From NCBI GenBank assembly GCA_029932445.1, contig JAOZQB010000002.1, positions 1 through 33,351 of the forward strand: a stretch of DNA of 33,351 bases, in the 5' to 3' direction. The position numbers and the translations under genes were made by a program. The stretch is from Bacteroidales bacterium. GTDB lineage: Bacteria > Bacteroidota > Bacteroidia > Bacteroidales > JAADGE01. A model generated the notes under the pieces. It was not told the origin of the DNA and ran no database searches. It saw only the letters and a list, made by a program, of their open reading frames with translations. Below, in pieces: positions 24,871 to 32,345 of the stretch (position 1 is the stretch's first letter; the number at the start of each line of letters is the position of its first letter).

Positions 24871-24920
24871 TAACCCGAATTATTCATGCGTTTTTGATTT
24901 TTCATGAATAATTAGGGCTA
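24871..24920. repeat. Inverted repeat at convergent gene ends, second copy of the TAACCC motif
   Basis: Arms TAACCCGAATTATTCATG (24871-24888) and, on the opposite strand, TAGCCCTAATTATTCATG (24920-24903) differ at two places and enclose a 14-base T-rich loop. The right arm begins with the TAG stop codon of the mannose-6-phosphate isomerase gene; the left arm begins two bases after the stop of the other gene. The motif is the same as that bounding 17131-17353. It can fold into a strong hairpin in both transcripts and may terminate them. Confidence 0.65.
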
Positions 24921-25886
24921 AATAAAAACCTCCAAAAGTTCACTTTCCTTATCCGGAATAAGTTTTATTTTTTTTATTACTGCCGGCAATAATACCGTTT
25001 CACCGAATGATACCTTAATTTCATTTTTCGAATACATCAATCGAAAACTTCCTTTGGTACATATAAAAATGATAAAACTGTCAGTTTCGGAATAATTTTT
25101 AACTATTTCCGTATTAAATTTCAGCAAATTAACCGAAAAATATTGATTTGATACACATTGAACAAACGTGTTAATTTTTTCAGAGTATTTTGTTAAATAT
25201 GATTTTTTAGTTTTTAATTCGGCAACTTTGCAGGCTTCATCAATGTGCAACTTTCTGTATTTCCCGTCTAAACCTTTACGATTCCAATCATATATTCGAT
25301 AGGTCATATCAGAAGCTTGTTGAATTTCTGCAAGCAATACACCCTTTTTTATTGCATGAATCCTTCCGGCAGGAATAAAATAAACATCGCCTTTCTTAAT
25401 TTTAACGGTATTTAAATTTTCTGTTAATGTATTCCTATTAATCGAATTTCTGAATTCCTCCGTATTAAGGGTTTTATTTAATCCGAGAATTAATTCAGAA
25501 TTTCGGTCGCTGTCCATAATATACCACAGTTCATTTTTCCCGTTTTGTCCGTATAATTTTTGAGCTGTTTCATCATTCGGGTGTACTTGAACGGATAAAT
25601 CATCGGCTGCATCAATAAATTTTATCAATAAGGGAAAATTTTCTCCGTATTTTTCAAAAACACGTTTGCCGACAAGAACATCTTTATATTTTGAAATCAG
25701 ATGATTTAATGTTTGCCCCTTAAACTCCCCCTCGGAGACCACTGAAATATTTCCGGGTAAGCCGGATAACTCCCAACTTTCACCGATTTTATCAGAATCG
25801 GAAGATTTATTCAACACGGTTTTAAGTTTTTTTCCGCCCCAAACTTTTTCTTTTAAAATCGGATAAAATTTTAAAGCTTGCATCAT
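24918..25886 (-). CDS. manA: Mannose-6-phosphate isomerase, class I
   Basis: A cytoplasmic zinc enzyme interconverting mannose-6-phosphate and fructose-6-phosphate, linking central metabolism to GDP-mannose and cell-surface sugars. The 322-residue length fits the short, Bacillus-type ManA group. Visible motifs are KVWGGKKLK near the N-terminus, ESWELSG, LSVQVHPND with zinc-binding residues, KNELWYIMD with the zinc-binding glutamate, VYFPAGRIHAI-like PAGRIHAI, and SDMTYRIYDWNR. I take the ATG at 25886; the longer frame starts with a TTG at 25922 and would add 12 residues unlike the family. It is divergent from the sensor gene and convergent with its left neighbour. Confidence 0.92.
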   Translation of the reverse strand: MMQALKFYPILKEKVWGGKKLKTVLNKSSDSDKIGESWELSGLPGNISVVSEGEFKGQTLNHLISKYKDVLVGKRVFEKYGENFPLLIKFIDAADDLSVQVHPNDETAQKLYGQNGKNELWYIMDSDRNSELILGLNKTLNTEEFRNSINRNTLTENLNTVKIKKGDVYFIPAGRIHAIKKGVLLAEIQQASDMTYRIYDWNRKGLDGKYRKLHIDEACKVAELKTKKSYLTKYSEKINTFVQCVSNQYFSVNLLKFNTEIVKNYSETDSFIIFICTKGSFRLMYSKNEIKVSFGETVLLPAVIKKIKLIPDKESELLEVFI

Positions 25887-25942
25887 TTTTTTTGTGCTAA
25901 AATAGCAATTTTCATGCTTCAATGATTAAGAATATAAAAAGT

Positions 25943-25974
25943 TTTATATTATTTTACATTTTTTCTTATCTTTG
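25943..25974 (+). promoter_or_regulatory. Promoter of the sensor gene at 26022
   Basis: TATCTTTG at 25967-25974 matches the -7 consensus TAnnTTTG. The -33 position (25943-25946) reads TTTA in a GTTTTA run, one base from TTTG, with a 20-base spacer. The leader to the ATG is about 40 bases. Confidence 0.55.
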
Positions 25975-26021
25975 TTAGCATAACGGTTTAATAAAAAGAA
26001 TTAATTCTAAATAGTGTTTCA

Positions 26022-29000
26022 ATGAATTTCTTTCAAAATATCAGCATCAAATCTCGGTTTAATTTCATTTTAATAAGTGTTTTAATTTTAATTCTTATCA
26101 TTATTACATTTTTTATTTTTTCGGTAAATAAAATCAATCAGTATAATGAATACTACCATAAAGCCGACAAATTAAAAATTCAATATCTGAATTTAAGACG
26201 ATATGAACTCCAATTTTTACTGCGATATAATGATGATATTGACTTTTTTATTTCAGAAAGAAATAAATATATTGATAAATTTGAAAGAACATCAGATGCC
26301 TTTTCAAATATTAATCAAATTTTAATAAATGATTTTATCTCAAAAAAATCGAACCTTAATACACGTTTAATAAGGATTGAAAATATTCATGATAATTATG
26401 AAGAAACATTCTCAGATTTAACCCACAAAATATTTATAAGAGGGAATATCACATCAGGAATTATCGGAGATCTAAAAACAAGTGAACAGGAAATTATTAA
26501 TTCAAATATGTCTCCTCAAACAAAATCATTAATCTCAGAAATGGTGTTACTTACGGATAATTATCTGTTGTCTGAAGATGCAACAAATTACACGGAGTTC
26601 ATTAAACGATATAATAAAATTTCAAAATCCGAAAACGTAAATATAAATGATACAAGCATTAACAATCCGACAGTTAATCTTTCGGGATTTGATAAAACAC
26701 TTCAAAATTATAAGACAAATTTTACGGCATTAATTAAAATTGACAAACTTATCGGATTAAAATACGATGAGGGTTTTCTTGGGAAATTAAGAACATACAG
26801 CCAAAATTTAGATCCCGAAATTGAACAATTATTAAACGAAATAACAGAATTTAAACAAACGGCACAAAAACAAGCAATCTATACAATTATTATTTTCTTT
26901 ATTTTAATCGGTGTTATTTTTCTTATTTTATTCAAACGTTTTTCAAGTTCCGTTGCCAACCCTTTAAATGAATTAAAAGATTATATAAAACCTGTAAGTC
27001 TCGGTATTTTTCCTTCGGAAAAACTTAATATTGAGGGGAATAATGAACTTGCCGAGATTTGTAATTATACAAATAAATTAATTACCGGATTAGAAAAAAC
27101 TTCTGATTTTGCAAATAATATCGGTAAAGGAAATTACAATATCGATTATACTCCTTTAAGCAAACAAGATGCTTTAGGAAATGCTTTGTTGGAAATGAAA
27201 GATAATATTGTAATCAGTTCTCAGGAAGAAGAAAAAAGAAAACATGAAGATGAAATCAGAACATGGACAAATGAAGGTTTAACAAAATTTAACGATATTC
27301 TCAGATTGACACAAGGGAATATCAGTGAAATGTCTGCTAAAGTAATTTCTGAATTGGTAAAATTCATAAATGCTAATCAAGGCGGTATGTTTGTTTTTAA
27401 CGATGATGAAGATGAAAAATTTCTTGAATTAACTGCGGCTTATGCATACGGTCACGAAAAGAAAAAGGAAAAAATCATATATCCGGGAGAAGGTATGGTC
27501 GGAATGGTTGCTGCTGAGAAGAAAACCGTTTATATGACAGAAATCCCGGAAACGTACATTACCATTACTTCCGGTTTGGGTGATGCTGTTCCCGGAAGCT
27601 TATTAATTGTTCCGATGATAACGGAAGATGAAATCATCGGAGTTATTGAATTAGCATCTTTTAATGAATTGGAAAAACATGAAATACGTTTTGTAGAAAT
27701 ACTTTCGGAAACAATTGCTTCATCTCTTTCGATAACAAAAATAAATCAAAAAACGTCTGTATTACTTAAACAATCTCAAAAACAAGCTGAATTAATGAAA
27801 ATTCAGGAAGAAGAGATGCGTCAAAATTTTGAAGAACTTCAACAAGCACAAGAAAATTCGGCTCAAAAAACCGCTCAAATGTCAGGAATTCTGGCAGCAA
27901 TTGATACCAGTTCATTAGTTCTTGAAATTGATTTAGACGGGACTATTATTTCTGCAAACAGGAATTTATTAGACTTAATTGAAATTGAAGAACAAAGTAT
28001 TTTAAACATTAATATTAAAGATTTTATCCATTCCGAAACAGAACAAGATTTTAATGAATTTTGGCAAAAATTAATCAACGGACAAAATATTCAAAGAACA
28101 GAGTATATTAAACATGAAAATCGTGAATTTTGGCTTTCTACGGTTTATGCACCAATTCTGGATGAAAACGCTAAAATTTCATACATCCTCTCAATTGCAA
28201 GTGATCTCAGCGAATCTAAAAAACTTGAATTTGAACTTACGGAAAGAGAAAAACAACTTCGCCTGAATCTTGAAGAAATTAACAAATCACACAAAGAAGC
28301 TGAAAGGAAACAGCATATTTTGGAAAATACCAATGAAATGCTGAAAGCTAATGAAAAAACCTTACAATCGGCTGTTGAAAGTGCAATGAAACAAAGAAAA
28401 GAATTAGCTAAAAAAATGGATGAAATTGCAGAGCGAGAAGCTGAAACGAATAGTTGGTTTGAGGGTATAAATCAAACAAATATTACTGCTGAATTTGATT
28501 TGAACGGAAATATTTTGTCTGTCAATCATATTTTTGAAAAAGTTTTCGATTATAAAGAAAAAGAGCTAAAAACAAAGAATCATAATATCCTGGTTGCTGA
28601 GCAAGAATTAAATTCCGAAGAATATAAAAAACGATGGAAAAAACTACATATGGGTATCCATGTAAGCGGAACATTTCAATATATAAATAAAAAGAAAGAA
28701 CGTATTTATATTCAAGGGACATACACAGCAATTAAAGACCACAAAGGGAAAACATTAAAAATATATTTAATTGGCTCAAATACCTCGGATCTCATTAAAC
28801 GATCCGAAGAATTAAAAGCCCGTGAAACAGAACTTTACTTTCAAATTGAAGATATGAAAATGCTTCAAAAACAAAAAGAGAAACAAGAAGAAGAGCTCTC
28901 AAAACGTTCTGTTGAAATAATTGAACAAGAATCCCTTACTAAAAGCAGAACGGAAGGGATTAACAGAACCATTCTTGTTGCGGAATTTGACATGGACGGC

Positions 29001-29384
29001 AGGATTCTTTTTGCAAATAATATATTTACAAAAACGTTTGATTATTCTGAAAAAGAACTTATATCTAAACATCACGAAATTCTGATAACAAAAGATTTTG
29101 CACAATCAAAAGAATATAAGAATGCTTGGGAACAATTAAATAAAGGTGAATATCTGACAGAAACATTTACATTTATTAGCAAAAATAAATCGAAAATATT
29201 TATTCAAGGCACCTACACGCCTATTAAAAATTCCAAAGGAGAAATAATAAAAATACTCTTAACCGGATTTGACACAACGGATTTAATCAAAAGAACCGAA
29301 GAGCTGAAAGCTCGAGAAACAGAACTTTCGTTTCAGTTAGAAGAACTGAAATTATTAGAAAAGAAATCAAAAAATGGCAAATAA
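26022..29384 (+). CDS. Membrane sensor with GAF and three PAS domains, no kinase domain
   Basis: A 1120-residue sensory protein. Order: membrane helix (about residues 12-32), a helical extracytoplasmic domain to about 285, second helix (about 286-305), a HAMP-like linker (about 306-395), GAF domain (about 413-565), coiled coil rich in Q/E/K (about 570-620), then PAS domains near 626-735, 816-927 and 980-1091. The last two are near-copies with a period of 164 residues, each ending in LIKR(S/T)EELKARETEL. The protein stops there; no HisKA, HATPase, GGDEF, EAL, SpoIIE-like or methyl-accepting domain is seen. It may signal through partner proteins or be a truncated kinase relative. It overlaps the next gene by 11 bases. 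Function unknown. Confidence 0.85.
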   Translation: MNFFQNISIKSRFNFILISVLILILIIITFFIFSVNKINQYNEYYHKADKLKIQYLNLRRYELQFLLRYNDDIDFFISERNKYIDKFERTSDAFSNINQILINDFISKKSNLNTRLIRIENIHDNYEETFSDLTHKIFIRGNITSGIIGDLKTSEQEIINSNMSPQTKSLISEMVLLTDNYLLSEDATNYTEFIKRYNKISKSENVNINDTSINNPTVNLSGFDKTLQNYKTNFTALIKIDKLIGLKYDEGFLGKLRTYSQNLDPEIEQLLNEITEFKQTAQKQAIYTIIIFFILIGVIFLILFKRFSSSVANPLNELKDYIKPVSLGIFPSEKLNIEGNNELAEICNYTNKLITGLEKTSDFANNIGKGNYNIDYTPLSKQDALGNALLEMKDNIVISSQEEEKRKHEDEIRTWTNEGLTKFNDILRLTQGNISEMSAKVISELVKFINANQGGMFVFNDDEDEKFLELTAAYAYGHEKKKEKIIYPGEGMVGMVAAEKKTVYMTEIPETYITITSGLGDAVPGSLLIVPMITEDEIIGVIELASFNELEKHEIRFVEILSETIASSLSITKINQKTSVLLKQSQKQAELMKIQEEEMRQNFEELQQAQENSAQKTAQMSGILAAIDTSSLVLEIDLDGTIISANRNLLDLIEIEEQSILNINIKDFIHSETEQDFNEFWQKLINGQNIQRTEYIKHENREFWLSTVYAPILDENAKISYILSIASDLSESKKLEFELTEREKQLRLNLEEINKSHKEAERKQHILENTNEMLKANEKTLQSAVESAMKQRKELAKKMDEIAEREAETNSWFEGINQTNITAEFDLNGNILSVNHIFEKVFDYKEKELKTKNHNILVAEQELNSEEYKKRWKKLHMGIHVSGTFQYINKKKERIYIQGTYTAIKDHKGKTLKIYLIGSNTSDLIKRSEELKARETELYFQIEDMKMLQKQKEKQEEELSKRSVEIIEQESLTKSRTEGINRTILVAEFDMDGRILFANNIFTKTFDYSEKELISKHHEILITKDFAQSKEYKNAWEQLNKGEYLTETFTFISKNKSKIFIQGTYTPIKNSKGEIIKILLTGFDTTDLIKRTEELKARETELSFQLEELKLLEKKSKNGK

Positions 29385-30093
29385 TAATTCTTATTCAATT
29401 TTAAATAAAATAACTGTCGGCATATTATTATTGTGCTTTTCCGTGTTCGGTTTCGGTCAAACCAAAAAAGCTGTTTTAAATAAAATCAAACCGCCATATA
29501 ATATTAAAGATTATTATTTGTTATTACCTGACAGTTTGCTTGACGGACCCGACTTCAATCAACGAATGATTTCTTTGAGATACAAAAATATTGATGACTT
29601 ATGGAAGCATAAAGGATATTGGCAAATTGATACCCTCGATTACAAAAACGGTTATTTAAAACTTTCATCAACAGGTGACGGATCGGGAACCGAATTTGAA
29701 ATAACATATTTTATTAAAAAAGACAAATCACGTGAAATTGCCGTTAATACAATCTATTGGGATTTGGCAATGATTTCTTCTTCTCTGAAATTTTATTCTT
29801 TTGAAAATAATACATGGAAAAATATTACAAAAAAAGTGTTGCCTGAAATTAAGCTTTCCTTTTTTACAAATGAAGCTTTTGCGAAAATTATTACATCTCA
29901 TACAACAACTTCACCTGTTTTATACAAACTTCCGCAAAAAGGAAAAAATATTACGGCAAAAATCGACATCGGTACAATTGATAATTTATTAGATGAAAAC
30001 GCAGTCGATGAAGACGAATATTTACAGATTAAAAAATCACTTAAACAAATTTTACTTATTTGGAACAACGGTATTTTTAAACTTCAAAAATAG
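29374..30093 (+). CDS. Secreted protein of unknown function
   Basis: A 239-residue protein with an N-terminal signal peptide (hydrophobic ITVGILLLCFSVFGFG, residues 13-28, cleavage likely just after GFG). The mature part (from about QTKKAVLNKIKPPYN) is mixed alpha/beta and contains PDSLLDGP, STGDGSGTEFEITYF and NTIYWDLA. I do not recognise the family. No lipobox cysteine follows the hydrophobic core, so it is probably a soluble periplasmic protein. It overlaps the end of the sensor gene by 11 bases in another frame, which points to coupled translation and perhaps to a role as the sensor's periplasmic partner; that link is only inferred. Confidence 0.75.
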   Translation: MANNNSYSILNKITVGILLLCFSVFGFGQTKKAVLNKIKPPYNIKDYYLLLPDSLLDGPDFNQRMISLRYKNIDDLWKHKGYWQIDTLDYKNGYLKLSSTGDGSGTEFEITYFIKKDKSREIAVNTIYWDLAMISSSLKFYSFENNTWKNITKKVLPEIKLSFFTNEAFAKIITSHTTTSPVLYKLPQKGKNITAKIDIGTIDNLLDENAVDEDEYLQIKKSLKQILLIWNNGIFKLQK

Positions 30094-30211
30094 AATATTT
30101 TGATTATCTGACAGTTAACAGGTGTCCGAACAAAAACCTTCAAAGCTTTTTCATTTCTTAATAAAATTCTTGTAAATTTACATAGGGTAAAACCTGTTTC
30201 AAGTATCTTAG
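30094..30211. other. Non-coding stretch between the secreted-protein gene and the MITE
   Basis: No reading frame, clear promoter or terminator is seen. A short inverted repeat (AACAGGT near 30118 and ACCTGTT near 30192) is too small to interpret. Together with the palindromic element and a 33-base AT-rich tail (30404-30436), it fills the 343-base gap before the next gene. Confidence 0.5.
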
Positions 30212-30216
30212 TAATA

Positions 30217-30398
30217 ACCTGAGTTCGATATAAGAAATGAATAACAGAATGCAAATACGGAGTGAGATTTTGAGGAAAAATTGTGAAGTAATAACGGGTT
30301 ATTTTAAAGAATTTTTCCTTAAAAGATTACTTTGTATTTGCATTCCCTTTGGGCTTTTTGAAATTATGCTGTTAACATTTCTTATATCGAACTCAGGT
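30217..30398. mobile_element. MITE-like palindromic element, 182 bp, with 5-bp target duplication
   Basis: The ends are perfect 23-bp terminal inverted repeats (30217-30239 and 30376-30398) beginning ACCTGAGTTCGATATAAG. The five bases outside each end are identical, TAATA at 30212-30216 and 30399-30403, as left by transposition. Inside, the arms keep pairing: GAATGCAAATAC (30247-30258) with its complement at 30334-30345, AGGAAAAATT (30273-30282) with 30310-30319, and a central AATAAC-GG-GTTATT at 30290-30303. The right arm has about 24 extra bases (roughly 30346-30369). No coding capacity: a non-autonomous element that could fold into one long hairpin. I cannot assign the parent transposase family. 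Confidence 0.85.
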
Positions 30399-30436
30399 TA
30401 ATAAACAAGTTTTTTATTCATCTAAAAAAATGTATC

Positions 30437-31732
30437 ATGAAAAATCTAAGATTTATAAAACCGACATTATTGTTGTTTGTTTTCATTTTTTTCGGATTTA
30501 CCGGAAATTCAGAAAATAATCTGAAAAATTCAAACACAATTTCATATCAAGAAACGAATGTTATTATCAGCGGAAAAATTGTTGATGCTAAAACAAATCA
30601 ACCGATTGCATTTGTATCCGTAACCGCAACCGGAACAAATATCGGAACTGTTTCAAACACCGACGGTGAATTTACACTGAAATTTGAAAAAAGTTTAAAT
30701 GTAAAATCATTGACTTTTAAATATATCGGGTATCAAAATAAAGTTGTAGAAATAAGTTCTGTTCCTGAAAAAAAATTCAAAATTAAGCTGAATCCATTCG
30801 TAATTTCGATTGAAGAAGTCGTAATTCGACCTAATGATCCTAAAGAGTTAATACAAGAAATTTTAAACAGAATTCCTCAAAATTACAGTGAGAAAGCCAA
30901 TAAGGAGATGGCTTTTTACAGAGAATATATTAAAAATAAGAGAAAATATGTTTCAATTTCAGAAGCTGTTGTTGAAATTTACAAAGCACCTTATAATAAA
31001 GAATATAGTTATGATTTGGTAAAATTATATAAAGGTCATAAAAGCGCTAAAGTAAAAGCTCAAGACACCATAATAATGAAATTGAAAGGCGGTCCTAAAA
31101 CAGCTCTGCTGCTTGATATCGCAAAAAATCCGTACATCCTGTTTTCCGATGAGAAATTGGAAGATTACGACTTCACATTAAAGGATATAACAAATATTGA
31201 TAATCAACAAAATTACATCTTGATTTTTCAACAAAAACCAAATCCGGAACAGGCTCTTTTTAACGGGAAAATTTACGTAAACATTAAAACATTAGCCATA
31301 ACGGCGGCAGAATTTAGTCTTAACTTAGAGAATATTTCCGAAGCGAGTAAAGTATTTATAAGAAAAAAACCTTTGTTCCTGAAAATCAGACCGACAAATA
31401 CAAAATATCTTGTTAATTATACGGAAAATAACGGGAAATATTATTTTTCACACGCACGAGGAGAAGTAGAATTTGAAGTTAAATGGAAAAGAAAACTGTT
31501 TAAATCACATTACTCCGTTATGACAGAAATTGCAATAACCGACAGAAGCGATAAAAACGTACAAAAAATACCGAAAAATCAACAACTGAAAGCCGGAATC
31601 GTTTTTGACGAAAAAGTATATCCGTTTTCAGACACTGATTTTTGGGGAAAATATAATACGATTAAACCTGAAGAATCAATCCAAAGAACAATAAAAAAAT
31701 ATGGTTTTAAATTAAAAATTCAAGATAATTAA
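30437..31732 (+). CDS. Exported protein with CarboxypepD_reg-like domain
   Basis: A 431-residue exported protein. Signal peptide at residues 1-25 or so (PTLLLFVFIFFGFTGNS). Residues 43-125 form a carboxypeptidase-regulatory-like (transthyretin-fold) beta domain: ISGKIVDAKTNQPIAFVSV, then GTVSNTDGEFTL and KYIGYQNKVVEI, closing with SIEEVVIRP, the sequence that in SusC-type receptors precedes the plug. Here no plug or barrel follows; instead a 300-residue region (starting PKELIQEILNRIPQNYSEK) typical of uncharacterised Bacteroidota proteins with this N-terminal domain. Likely periplasmic or outer-membrane associated. The MITE ends 38 bases before its start, so its promoter region is built partly of inserted DNA. 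Confidence 0.8.
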   Translation: MKNLRFIKPTLLLFVFIFFGFTGNSENNLKNSNTISYQETNVIISGKIVDAKTNQPIAFVSVTATGTNIGTVSNTDGEFTLKFEKSLNVKSLTFKYIGYQNKVVEISSVPEKKFKIKLNPFVISIEEVVIRPNDPKELIQEILNRIPQNYSEKANKEMAFYREYIKNKRKYVSISEAVVEIYKAPYNKEYSYDLVKLYKGHKSAKVKAQDTIIMKLKGGPKTALLLDIAKNPYILFSDEKLEDYDFTLKDITNIDNQQNYILIFQQKPNPEQALFNGKIYVNIKTLAITAAEFSLNLENISEASKVFIRKKPLFLKIRPTNTKYLVNYTENNGKYYFSHARGEVEFEVKWKRKLFKSHYSVMTEIAITDRSDKNVQKIPKNQQLKAGIVFDEKVYPFSDTDFWGKYNTIKPEESIQRTIKKYGFKLKIQDN

Positions 31733-31751
31733 ATACTCATAATCAACTTTT

Positions 31752-31793
31752 AACGGAAAGAAATTCTGATTATATTTTGAATTTCTTTCCGTT
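31752..31793. terminator. Strong hairpin before the sigma factor gene (terminator or leader structure)
   Basis: A perfect 15-bp stem, AACGGAAAGAAATTC at 31752-31766 and its complement at 31779-31793, with a 12-base AT-rich loop. It begins 19 bases after the upstream stop codon and ends 21 bases before the sigma-factor start. No U-tract follows on the plus strand, so intrinsic termination is uncertain. The loop and arm include TATATTTTG, close to a -7 promoter element. Confidence 0.55.
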
Positions 31794-31814
31794 TCAGATA
31801 AAAAACATTAAACC

Positions 31815-32339
31815 TTGAAATTAATAAAACAAAACGAAATTAATTTAAATAATTTTGAACGTTTATTTAAGAAACATTATGTTCATCTGTGTTTATATGC
31901 ACTTAAATACATTAATAATGAGGTTCTTGCAGAAGAAATTGTCCAAGATGTTTTTTGTAAAATTTGGGAAAAACGAAAGTATATCAGTATTGCTGTTTCT
32001 TTTAAATCTTATTTATATATTACCGTAAGAAACAAATGTTTGCAAGAAATTAAGCATCAAAAAGTAATTAATAATTATAATAAACATATTGAAAATTTCG
32101 AAAAAAGTAATCTTGAAGGGCCGCATGAAAACTTGATTTATAAAGAAACTGCGGAAATCCTCAATGACATTTTAGAGACATTACCCGGGCGGTGTTCCGA
32201 AATTTTTAAATTAAGTCGTTTTGAAGGCTTAAAATATTCTGAAATAGCAAAACAATTATCAATTTCGATTAAAACAGTTGAAGCCAATATAAGTAAAGCT
32301 CTTAAAACATTCAAACTTTATTTTCCTGAATATAAATAA
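31815..32339 (+). CDS. ECF RNA polymerase sigma factor (Bacteroidota sigma-70 family)
   Basis: A 174-residue extracytoplasmic-function sigma factor. Region 2 is visible at residues 13-80: LFKKHYVHLCLYALKYI, then AEEIVQDVFCKIWEKR, the usual -10 binding segment, and FKSYLYITVRNKCLQEIK. Region 4 near the C-terminus has LPGRCSEIFKLSRFEGLKYS followed by the helix-turn-helix EIAKQLSISIKTVEANISKA. No in-frame ATG is available at the N-terminus and a stop lies three codons upstream of the chosen start, so initiation is at the TTG at 31815. The FecR-type anti-sigma gene begins 6 bases after its stop, so the two form a cell-surface signalling unit. Confidence 0.93.
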   Translation: MKLIKQNEINLNNFERLFKKHYVHLCLYALKYINNEVLAEEIVQDVFCKIWEKRKYISIAVSFKSYLYITVRNKCLQEIKHQKVINNYNKHIENFEKSNLEGPHENLIYKETAEILNDILETLPGRCSEIFKLSRFEGLKYSEIAKQLSISIKTVEANISKALKTFKLYFPEYK

Positions 32340-32345
32340 AAGAAA

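Noticed and set aside
28468..29384. PAS 2/PAS 3 repeat as an assembly artefact
   Set aside because: The two copies are diverged at many codons, so this is a genuine ancient or moderately recent duplication rather than a collapsed or duplicated read.
30094..30436. Possible small RNA or CRISPR-like repeats in the 343-base gap
   Set aside because: The structure is explained by a single palindromic element with a target duplication; there are no regularly spaced direct repeats.
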